A model generated the notes under the pieces. That model ran no database searches and was not told the DNA's origin. It saw only the letters and a list, made by a program, of their open reading frames with translations. A program made the translations under genes and the position numbers. Positions 24,705 through 31,807 of a stretch of DNA of 41,128 bases are shown piece after piece (the stretch's first letter is position 1; every line of letters starts with the position of its first letter). The DNA comes from Deltaproteobacteria bacterium (GTDB lineage: Bacteria; Desulfobacterota; Anaeroferrophillalia; Anaeroferrophillales; Tharpellaceae), in assembly GCA_016938065.1 (NCBI GenBank), contig JAFGVI010000131.1:1-41128 (forward strand), written 5' to 3'.

Positions 24705-25992
24705 TCAGTCTCGGATAAATTACACTATGGTCGGCGGCGGTCGGCGGCCAGATGCTGACCATGCGACCCTGTTGAATCTGAACCAGGGCCATTTTATGGC
24801 CTATATTCATGCCTCTGACATCATATTTTATCTTTCCGTAAAAAGTTTCTACATTTAACTGCCGGATATTTTTCAAAACCTCTCTGGCGTCCAAGGCATC
24901 GCATTTTTCCAGGGCCAGTTGGTAGATGACGCCAGTGGCGCTGGACTGAGCATCCTGATAGGTTGGAGGTTGGCCGTATTTAGCCGTAAATTCCTTCACA
25001 TAATCAGTCGGGGTGCCGAAAACCGGCCCCCTAAATGAACTTTCCGCAACCCACTGAGTTACTCCGATCATACCATCCGCGCCGGCGCCCACATCGTTGA
25101 CAAAATTTATCTCGGACGGTCCAATCGTCATAACTATTGCTTTCGGGTTCAACTCTTTGACTCTTAAGAGTTGGCGGCTGAAAGTTACGGCATCCTGATA
25201 ATGGCTTGTAAGAATGATGATGTCAGGTTTTCTCTCTGCCATTGCCAGCAGGTATGGTGTAAAATTACTGGTTTCAGCATCAATAACTTCAAAATATATC
25301 TCTTTAATGTTGCGGCTGGCCGCCCAGATCTGAACTCCTTTGGCGACGCTTCTGGTAAAAAGTTTATCCGGGGTCAATAAAGCATAGGTCTTTGGCGGGG
25401 GGTCAAGTTTTGACGCCATGTCAAAAAAATCTTTAAACCACCAGCTCGCAGAAGTTTGGGTGGCAAAGGTGAAATGCTGGTTTCGGGTGAAAATGGAGTC
25501 TGATGCACCGCCTGATTCAATCATTATTTTGCCGTACTCTTCAGTTATTTTACTCGCGGCCAGATTGAAGCCGCTGGAGAATGATCCCAGGATAAAATCG
25601 ACCTTGTCTTCAACAATCAACTTCGTAATATTTTCTTTGAGTTTGTCAATCTGGCTGTTATCATCGTAATACTTGATTTTTACCTGATATGATTTGGAAC
25701 CAACTTTTATCCCCCCATTTTTGTTTACGTGTTCTTGCCAGAGGTCGTAACCTTCAATAACGTTTTGCCCCTCAACGCGAAAGTGTCCGGTTTTTGAAAT
25801 AGAGGCCCCGAAATAGAGGGCTTGCCGGTTTGCAAGGTCGGCAAGCGGGGTTAATTTCTGTTCTGCTGCTGCAACCTCATTTATAGTTATCGGACGATCC
25901 TGGTTTGAACTTTCATGCTGAAAACTGACGACGATAAACGATATCCCTGAAACAAGCGTCAAGCAAAAAAGAAGCAGCATTTTCTTCTGCAT
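24700..25992 (-). CDS. Leu/Ile/Val-type (Peripla_BP_6) solute-binding protein
   Basis: A 430-residue exported receptor. The hydrophobic N-terminus (residues 5-23) is a signal peptide or anchor. The two-lobed type I binding fold is shown by LYFGASISKTGHFRVEGQNVIEGYDLWQEHVN, YQVKIKYYDDNSQ, VDFILGSFSSGFNLAASKI, and later PTYQDAQSSATGVIYQLAL. Homologues feed branched-chain amino acid or amide ABC transporters, but no permease or ATPase gene is present here. The next gene downstream is a hybrid sensor kinase, so it may act as a sensing receptor instead (inference). ATG 25992 has GAGGAA upstream. The stop codon lies within the edge of repeat copy 2. Confidence 0.9.
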   Translation of the reverse strand: MQKKMLLLFCLTLVSGISFIVVSFQHESSNQDRPITINEVAAAEQKLTPLADLANRQALYFGASISKTGHFRVEGQNVIEGYDLWQEHVNKNGGIKVGSKSYQVKIKYYDDNSQIDKLKENITKLIVEDKVDFILGSFSSGFNLAASKITEEYGKIMIESGGASDSIFTRNQHFTFATQTSASWWFKDFFDMASKLDPPPKTYALLTPDKLFTRSVAKGVQIWAASRNIKEIYFEVIDAETSNFTPYLLAMAERKPDIIILTSHYQDAVTFSRQLLRVKELNPKAIVMTIGPSEINFVNDVGAGADGMIGVTQWVAESSFRGPVFGTPTDYVKEFTAKYGQPPTYQDAQSSATGVIYQLALEKCDALDAREVLKNIRQLNVETFYGKIKYDVRGMNIGHKMALVQIQQGRMVSIWPPTAADHSVIYPRLR

Positions 25993-26103
25993 AGATTCCT
26001 CAAGAAATATATTGACTGGTTGACTGTTTCGCTGCCACCAGAGTTAACTGGAAGTCCTCATAGCGGACATAGGTGTTTATGTCAAGTGTAACGGTAAATA
26101 GAT

Positions 26104-26673
26104 TCAGAAAAGTAGAGTTAGGATGGAGTTTTTACAGACTCGACCAGCCCGGTCAAAGCGTACCCCTTCGGCTTCTAATAAAGCTCTCTTCATCTGCAAC
26201 CCTCCAGCAAAGCCGCCGAGAGAGCGGTCGGAACGGATTATGCGATGGCACGGAATGAGAATGGGAAACGGGTTGGTCGCTAAAGCCGTGCCGACGGCTC
26301 GGGATGCCTGGGAATGGCCGAGAAAGGCGGCCAGATTGCCATAGGAACAGACCATTCCCCGAAAAATTGTCGGTAAAGCTCGCAGAACTTTCTTCTGGAA
26401 GTTTGAACAATTATCAATCTGCAAGAACCCTGAAGTAAATTCTATTTTTTCACCGGCCATACCGGCCACTATTTCAGTGAGAATAAGTTCGACTGCCGGG
26501 GTGCTGGCATGGCGGATACCCGGGAATAAACGTTCCGCTTCCTGGTCTGCCGGTAAGCCCGGTTTGGCAAGAATAATCTTCAGCAGCTGCGGTTGCCCGT
26601 TGTATGACTTCCAGATCAGGGCAATCGGGCCGAAAGGGGTAGAGTCGATGGTGGTTTTCTTAATCTTTTGCAC
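26104..26673 (-). CDS. Methylated-DNA-protein-cysteine methyltransferase (Ogt/MGMT)
   Basis: A 189-residue suicide alkyltransferase that repairs O6-alkylguanine. The acceptor Cys142 lies in the canonical IPCHR motif. The DNA-binding helix-turn-helix segment GNLAAFLGHSQASRAVGTALATNP and the C-terminal GGFAGGLQMKRALLEAEG are also conserved. The N-terminal domain (1-85) is divergent, as usual. The start is GTG 26673 with only a weak upstream GAAG site. An ATG-less N-terminus and the adjacent broken zinc-ribbon gene make the exact start moderately uncertain. It is on the same strand as, and 111 bases upstream of, the binding-protein gene. Confidence 0.93.
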   Translation of the reverse strand: MQKIKKTTIDSTPFGPIALIWKSYNGQPQLLKIILAKPGLPADQEAERLFPGIRHASTPAVELILTEIVAGMAGEKIEFTSGFLQIDNCSNFQKKVLRALPTIFRGMVCSYGNLAAFLGHSQASRAVGTALATNPFPILIPCHRIIRSDRSLGGFAGGLQMKRALLEAEGVRFDRAGRVCKNSILTLLF

Positions 26674-26756
26674 GCTTCACTTTAAAAAATCTTAAAAAGC
26701 CAGTATTTGAGATCAAAAAAATGCAGTACCCTTCGGGTGAACTCGACCTCCTGCAC

Positions 26757-27096
26757 TCAGGTGGCCAGATCCTTGATCGCGGTCTGATTACGCATGATGC
26801 GTCGATCCTGAGATTTATCAAGGCCGCCGCTGGCGATAAACCCACGAATTGTTCCATTTCACCAGCATCAAGCCAGATACCATGGTCGCCGCAGATATCG
26901 ATCATAACCCCGGAAATCTCCTGGAGTTTTTTCGTCATCATGGTGCCGCGGCGAACGCAGTGCAGGTAGGCCGTTTCCTGGCGCAGGGCAGGTCGGAAAA
27001 GATTTCGGCAACGCGATTTTCCTGACCGCAATGAGGGCAGTAGCGACTCTTCGGATTAACCGGTTTTCCGCAATGCTGACATGGTTTCGGTGTCAT
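26757..27096 (-). pseudogene. Zinc-ribbon (zf-TFIIB-like) protein gene with two frameshifts
   Basis: Three consecutive frames together make one sensible protein. The first (from ATG 27096) encodes a Cys4 ribbon, CQHCGKP...YCPHCGQ, then EIFSDLP. Near 26985 the reading must shift by one base to continue as RQETAYLHCVRRGTMMTKKL and the zf-TFIIB signature ISGVMIDICGDHGIWLDAGEMEQF. Near 26825 a second one-base shift gives GLDKSQDRRIMRNQTAIKDL and the TGA at 26757-26759. Both shifts correspond to one missing base. This suggests a decayed gene or two sequence errors. Intact homologues are small proteins of unknown function. Confidence 0.72.
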
Positions 27097-27215
27097 AAGG
27101 GGTACGCCTTTCCAAGTTGATGTGAGTCTTACTATTGCATGAAAAATGGGTAAAATCAAGATTTGCAAATTTATATTTGTTTTCTTCTGAAGTTGTATAA
27201 AATATTATTTTACTA

Positions 27216-27244
27216 TTGACAAGAACTCAATTGTTGGGTTAATA
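27216..27244 (+). promoter_or_regulatory. Probable sigma70 promoter of the acyl-CoA ligase gene
   Basis: TTGACA at 27216-27221 matches the -35 consensus. A TTAATA hexamer follows after 17 bases (27239-27244), with TAATAG one base further on as an alternative -10. The predicted start falls on the palindrome at 27253. Confidence 0.5.
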
Positions 27245-27252
27245 GGCGAAGA

Positions 27253-27270
27253 AGAATGAAGCTTCATTCA
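27253..27270. promoter_or_regulatory. Probable TetR-family operator 1 (fatty acid cluster)
   Basis: AGAATGAAGCTTCATTCA contains a perfect 16-bp palindrome (27254-27269). It shares the nGAATG-N6-CATTCA layout with the site at 29771 and resembles FadR-type TetR operators. It lies just downstream of the -10 element, where a bound repressor would block transcription. Confidence 0.7.
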
Positions 27271-27308
27271 TTTTTATCGATGATAGTAATCAGGCAAAGG
27301 AGTAGAAA

Positions 27309-29108
27309 ATGAACCTGGTGCAGATTTTCTTTGAACAGGCCCGACGTTTAGGCAGTCGTACAGGGATGAAAGTTAAACGTGATGGGATTTATGTTGATAT
27401 CTCCTGGCAGGAGTGGGCCGCAAAAGTTGAAGCCGTGGCCGGAGGGCTTCTGTCGCAGGGGTTGCAGGCTGGAGAAAAAGTGGCGCTGCTCTCGGAAAAC
27501 CGTCCCGAATGGGCCTTTGCTGATCTTGCGGTTCTGGCCTGCGCTTGTGCCGATGCGCCGCTCTATCCCAGCAATCTGGCACCTCAGGTAGAGTATATTA
27601 TAAATGATTCGGATGCGGTTTTTCTTTTTGTTTCGACTGCCGAACAACTGCAAAAAGGGCTGGCTGTGGTTGATAAATGTACCGGGCTGAAAAAGATTTT
27701 CGTTTTTGAGGAGAATCTTACCACAGAGCTGCTCGCCCATGAAAAAGTGATGACTCTGACCCAGTTGATGACTGCCGGGAAAGCGTGGCTCGAAGATAAC
27801 GCTGAACGGTTGGAAGCTATCTGGCAGAACATCGATGCTCATGCGCTGGCCACTCTGATCTATACTTCCGGTACCACCGGCGACCCCAAAGGGGTGATGC
27901 TGACCCATGATAATTTCATCAGTAATGTTATTGCGGCCAGCAGATGTGTACAGGTCGACAACTCCGATATTTTCCTTTCCCACCTTCCTCTAAGCCACGT
28001 TTTTGAGCGCATGGCAGGCCATTATCTGCCGATATATAACGGCGCCGTAATCGCTTATGCCGAATCGATTGAGAAGGTTTCCCAGAATATGGGGGAGGTC
28101 CATCCCACCATCATGATCAGTGTGCCTCGTCTTTTCGAGAAAATCTATGACCGCATTTATGATGGCGCACAACAGAGCTCAGGTCTCAAAAAACGGCTGG
28201 TATTCTGGGCTTTCGGCCTTGCCGATCAGCTTGCGGCCTGCAAACGCGAAGGGCGTACTCCGGGGGGCTGGCTCCAGTGGCAGCATCGTCTGGCTCAGAG
28301 ACTGGTATTCTCCAAACTGGGTGAAAAACTTGGCGGCAGCCTGCGGCTTTTTATCTCCGGGGGAGCGCCGTTGCCGCAGAAAGTGGCCGAATTTTTTTAT
28401 GGTACCGGCTATCCCATTTACGAAGGTTATGGCTTGACCGAGACCGCTCCGGTGCTCGCCGTCAACTACCCTGGACACATAAAATTCGGTACCGTCGGAC
28501 CGGTGCTTGACGGAGTCGCCGTCAAAATCGCCGAAGATGGTGAAATCCTGGCCCAAGGGCCCAATATCGCGCTGGGTTATTATAAAAATCAGGCGGCCAC
28601 CGCTGAAGCCTTTGTCGATGGCTGGTTTCATACCGGGGATGTCGGGGAGCTTGACAGTGATAATTATCTGAAAATAACCGATCGGAAAAAAGATCTGATA
28701 GTTACGGCCGGCGGAAAAAATATTGCGCCGCAACATCTTGAAAATCTGCTCAAGATGGATAAGTACATCAGTGAAGCGATGCTTTACGGCGACCGGAAAA
28801 AATTTATCTCAGCCCTTATCGTGCCGGATTTTGAAAAGGTTGAAGAATATGCACTGAAGAACGATATTCTTTTTACCAATGTCAGAGGCCTGCTTGAAAA
28901 TCCCGAAATCCGGGCCATGCTCGGCCGCCGGATCGAAAAGGTACATCAGGAACAGAATATTCCCGGTTATGAGCAGGTGAAAAAGTTTGTGCTCATGAGC
29001 AGCGAGTTTTCGATGGATAATAACGAAGTGACGCCAACCCTTAAACTGAGACGCAAGATTGTTACGGCCAAATTCAAAAAGGAGCTCGATGCCCTCTATG
29101 AAGATTAG
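27309..29108 (+). CDS. Long-chain fatty acid-CoA ligase (AMP-forming)
   Basis: A 599-residue ANL-superfamily enzyme that activates fatty acids to acyl-CoA with ATP. Motifs are LIYTSGTTGDPKGVMLTH (residues 183-200, phosphate loop), YEGYGLTETAPVLA, GWFHTGDVGELD (ATP/hinge region) and DRKKDLIVTAGGKNIAPQ, which leads to the catalytic Lys region. Length and motif spacing fit the FadD15-like long-chain ligases. ATG 27309 has AGGAG 6 bases upstream. The TetR regulator gene overlaps its 3' end, and an operator-like palindrome lies 38 bases upstream. It supplies substrate for the beta-oxidation genes downstream. Confidence 0.95.
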   Translation: MNLVQIFFEQARRLGSRTGMKVKRDGIYVDISWQEWAAKVEAVAGGLLSQGLQAGEKVALLSENRPEWAFADLAVLACACADAPLYPSNLAPQVEYIINDSDAVFLFVSTAEQLQKGLAVVDKCTGLKKIFVFEENLTTELLAHEKVMTLTQLMTAGKAWLEDNAERLEAIWQNIDAHALATLIYTSGTTGDPKGVMLTHDNFISNVIAASRCVQVDNSDIFLSHLPLSHVFERMAGHYLPIYNGAVIAYAESIEKVSQNMGEVHPTIMISVPRLFEKIYDRIYDGAQQSSGLKKRLVFWAFGLADQLAACKREGRTPGGWLQWQHRLAQRLVFSKLGEKLGGSLRLFISGGAPLPQKVAEFFYGTGYPIYEGYGLTETAPVLAVNYPGHIKFGTVGPVLDGVAVKIAEDGEILAQGPNIALGYYKNQAATAEAFVDGWFHTGDVGELDSDNYLKITDRKKDLIVTAGGKNIAPQHLENLLKMDKYISEAMLYGDRKKFISALIVPDFEKVEEYALKNDILFTNVRGLLENPEIRAMLGRRIEKVHQEQNIPGYEQVKKFVLMSSEFSMDNNEVTPTLKLRRKIVTAKFKKELDALYED

Positions 29109-29751
29109 CTCTCTTGAGACCAAACCTCCGGAGATAAAAGGGCTTCCAGATGACCCCCGGAAACGGGCCAAATATCTGGCCATTATCGAAGCTGCTCTGG
29201 AGGCCTTTTCCGAGTATGGTTATCATGACTGTCCGGTTTCAAAAATCGCCCGCAAAGCCAACGTTGCCGACGGCACAATCTATCTCTATTTCGCCAATAA
29301 AGAGGAGGTTTTGATCTCAGTCTTTCAAGAGAAGATTAACCGTCTGATTGATGACATCGAAGAGTTGATGCCGACCTGCGCAAACGCCTGGGACAAGATT
29401 GAGGTTCTGGTGCGCTATCATATCACAACATTGGGGAATAATCCGATCTTGGCTAATTTTCTGCAGATTCAGCTGCGGCAGTCAAGTGTCAAGATTCGTC
29501 AGGACATTGCCGGCCCTTTGCGTAAATTATATTACCTTATCGAGGGTTTTGTCGCTGAAGGACAGAAGGCCGGGGTGATCGACTCAGCTATTAATGTTGC
29601 CATTGCCCGCAAAGTGATCTTCGGCAGTATTGACGAAGTGGTCAGCTGCTGGGTCTTAAGCCGGCGAAGATATGACGTGACAGCTATGATCGATGATATT
29701 CTATATATTCTGCGCCGGGCCCTGCTGGTAAAGGCCGCGGCAGAGGAGTAG
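29089..29751 (+). CDS. TetR-family regulator of the fatty acid cluster (FadR-like)
   Basis: A 220-residue TetR protein. The N-terminal helix-turn-helix domain (about 20-70) reads IIEAALEAFSEYGYHDCPVSKIARKANVADGT followed by IYLYFANKEEVL, a textbook TetR_N. The C-terminal all-helical ligand domain resembles acyl-CoA-responsive FadR-type regulators. The start ATG 29089 is chosen because AGGAG lies 6 bases upstream; this makes a 20-base overlap with the ligase gene and suggests translational coupling. It probably represses the two operators at 27253 and 29771 and is released by acyl-CoA (family knowledge plus inference). Confidence 0.9.
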   Translation: MPSMKISSLETKPPEIKGLPDDPRKRAKYLAIIEAALEAFSEYGYHDCPVSKIARKANVADGTIYLYFANKEEVLISVFQEKINRLIDDIEELMPTCANAWDKIEVLVRYHITTLGNNPILANFLQIQLRQSSVKIRQDIAGPLRKLYYLIEGFVAEGQKAGVIDSAINVAIARKVIFGSIDEVVSCWVLSRRRYDVTAMIDDILYILRRALLVKAAAEE

Positions 29752-29770
29752 GAAATATTTTTTTGCCAGC

Positions 29771-29788
29771 TGAATGAGTGAACATTCA
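29771..29788. promoter_or_regulatory. Probable TetR-family operator 2 before acyl-CoA dehydrogenase
   Basis: TGAATGAGTGAACATTCA has perfect 6-bp arms (TGAATG/CATTCA) around a 6-base spacer, the same geometry as the site at 27253. It lies 54 bases before the dehydrogenase ATG and just upstream of a TATAAA at 29799-29804 that could be the -10. Confidence 0.65.
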
Positions 29789-29841
29789 GTCATTAATTTA
29801 TAAACATATCTTTTTATGTAAATTGGAAAGGAGAAAAAGTT

Positions 29842-31701
29842 ATGGGAAACGGACTGGTTAATGTCAGGGATCAGAAATTCATTCTATTTGAACAGATCGG
29901 CATTGAGAAACTTTTTAATTCGGAAAAATATGGCGACTATACCGTTGATGACGCCAACATGATGCTGGGCGAGGCCGAAAAACTGGCAGTAAATGTGATG
30001 GCGCCAACTTACGCGGAAGGCGATAAGGAGGGTTGTACCTTTACTGAGGGCAAGGTCAAGGTGCCCTCCTGCTATCACGCTGCTTATAAAAAAATCTGTG
30101 AAACCGGCTGGTTCTGTGCTTCCCGCGATCCGGAGGTGGGGGGCCAGGGGATGCCTTTAAGTCTTTTTTCTGCCTGTGCCGAACTTTTTGATGCGGCCAA
30201 TTTTGCTTTGATGATGTATCCCGGTCTGACCTGCGGAGCAGCGGCTTTGATTGAAAAATTCGGAACCGAAGCCCAGAAGAAAAAGTACATGTATAAAATG
30301 TATGCCGGTGAATTCGGCGGCACCATGTGTCTGACGGAGCCCGGTGCCGGCAGTGATGTCGGGGCGCTGCGCACCAAAGCGGTTAAACAGGCGGATGGTT
30401 CTTATAAGATCAGCGGCACCAAGATGTTTATCTCCAGCGGGGATCACGATCTGACAGGCAACAATATTCATGCCGTTCTCGCCCGAATTGAGGGAGATCC
30501 GGTGGGCACCGATGGCATTTCGATCTTTATTGTGCCCAAAGTTCTGGTCAATGCCGATGGTTCTCTGGGAGCGCCGAATGATGTTGTCACCGGCAACATC
30601 GAGCATAAAATGGGCATCAAAGGCTCAGCGACCTGTACCCTTAATTTCGGCGAAGAAGAGAACTGTGTCGGCGAACTTCTGGGGCGTGAGCGTCAGGGTA
30701 TGGAGATCATGTTCCACATGATGAACGAGGCCCGTCTCGAAGTGGGCATGCAGGGCTTAGGCCATTCTTCGGCTGCTTTTGAACACGCTCGCGACTATGC
30801 GCGCGAGCGTGTTCAGAGCCGGGCCGTATGGGATATGACCAATCCGGCTGCCCCGGCAGTCACTATTATCGAACATCCTGATGTCAGGCGTACCCTGTTA
30901 TGGATGAAAGCTTATGTCGAAGGCATGCGCGCCCTTAATTACTATGTGGCTTACGCTTTCGACCGGGCCGAAATTGCTCAGGATCAGGTTGAAAAGAAAA
31001 AATGGCTGGGAGTGGTTGAACTCCTGACCCCGGTGTGCAAGGCTTTCTCTTCCGATAAAGGGGTTGAAATCTGTTCGCTGGCCATTGATATCTACGGCGG
31101 TTACGGCTACTGTTCCGAGTATCCGGTTGAGCAGTATTTACGCGATGTCAAAATTGCCTGCATTTATGAAGGCACCAACGGCATTCAGGCCCTTGATCTG
31201 GTGGGTCGTAAACTCGCGCAGAATCATGGCGAAAACCTGAAAAACATGTTTGCCGAAATCGGCAAAACCGCAGCCGTTGCCGGCGCCGATCCTCAGCTTC
31301 AGGAGCTGGGTGGAGCACTGGCTAAAGCCGCCCAGGCTTTAGGACAGGTCTCTTTGCAGTTTAAAGAGTGGGCTGACGGCTCCGGTCTGGTTCTGCCGAT
31401 CTTGAATGCCCGGCCCTTTCTAGGACTTTTAGGTGATCTGCTGGTCGGCTGGCAGTTGGTGCAGGGGGCTCAGGTGGCGGCAGCGTCTCTTAATAAAATC
31501 TACACTCAAGCCGGAGCGCAAACCTCGGCTGAACGTCGATCTTTCACCCGCAATAATGCTGATGCCGCCTTTTATGAAGGCAAAATTGCCAGTGCCACTT
31601 ATTTTGCCAGCACCATTCTGCCGACCATCAAAGGCCGATGTCTGGGTATTCTGGCGGGAGATCGTACACCGATCGAAATGCTGGATGCCTCTTTTGGTTG
31701 A
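29842..31701 (+). CDS. Acyl-CoA dehydrogenase, large (about 600-residue) subfamily
   Basis: A 619-residue FAD enzyme doing the first oxidation of beta-oxidation. It has the N-terminal helical domain, the FAD/substrate motif MCLTEPGAGSDVGALRTKA, the KISGTKMFISSGDHD strand, and the C-terminal helical domain with YGGYGYCSEYPVEQYLRDVKIACIYEGTNGIQALDLVG. The Glu in YEGTNGIQ is the expected catalytic base. The extra C-terminal region places it with the DmdC/FadE12-like long members. AAGGAG precedes ATG 29842. Electrons presumably go to ETF, whose genes are not in the window. Bases 30781-30814 contain a perfect 13-bp inverted repeat. Confidence 0.95.
   Translation: MGNGLVNVRDQKFILFEQIGIEKLFNSEKYGDYTVDDANMMLGEAEKLAVNVMAPTYAEGDKEGCTFTEGKVKVPSCYHAAYKKICETGWFCASRDPEVGGQGMPLSLFSACAELFDAANFALMMYPGLTCGAAALIEKFGTEAQKKKYMYKMYAGEFGGTMCLTEPGAGSDVGALRTKAVKQADGSYKISGTKMFISSGDHDLTGNNIHAVLARIEGDPVGTDGISIFIVPKVLVNADGSLGAPNDVVTGNIEHKMGIKGSATCTLNFGEEENCVGELLGRERQGMEIMFHMMNEARLEVGMQGLGHSSAAFEHARDYARERVQSRAVWDMTNPAAPAVTIIEHPDVRRTLLWMKAYVEGMRALNYYVAYAFDRAEIAQDQVEKKKWLGVVELLTPVCKAFSSDKGVEICSLAIDIYGGYGYCSEYPVEQYLRDVKIACIYEGTNGIQALDLVGRKLAQNHGENLKNMFAEIGKTAAVAGADPQLQELGGALAKAAQALGQVSLQFKEWADGSGLVLPILNARPFLGLLGDLLVGWQLVQGAQVAAASLNKIYTQAGAQTSAERRSFTRNNADAAFYEGKIASATYFASTILPTIKGRCLGILAGDRTPIEMLDASFG
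30781..30814. repeat. 13-bp perfect inverted repeat inside a dehydrogenase gene
   Basis: GAACACGCTCGCG and CGCGAGCGTGTTC are separated by 8 bases. The repeat encodes the EHARDYARERVQ segment. It may be chance from Arg codon choice, but the hairpin would be very stable in the mRNA. Confidence 0.8.
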
Positions 31702-31807
31702 GATCGGCTTAATGCCATGATTTAAATATGCAACACAACAATCCGTAATCATATACTTCTTGCTATATTTAAAAGATATAACCCTTTAACGAAAGGAGAT
31801 TCTTGCA

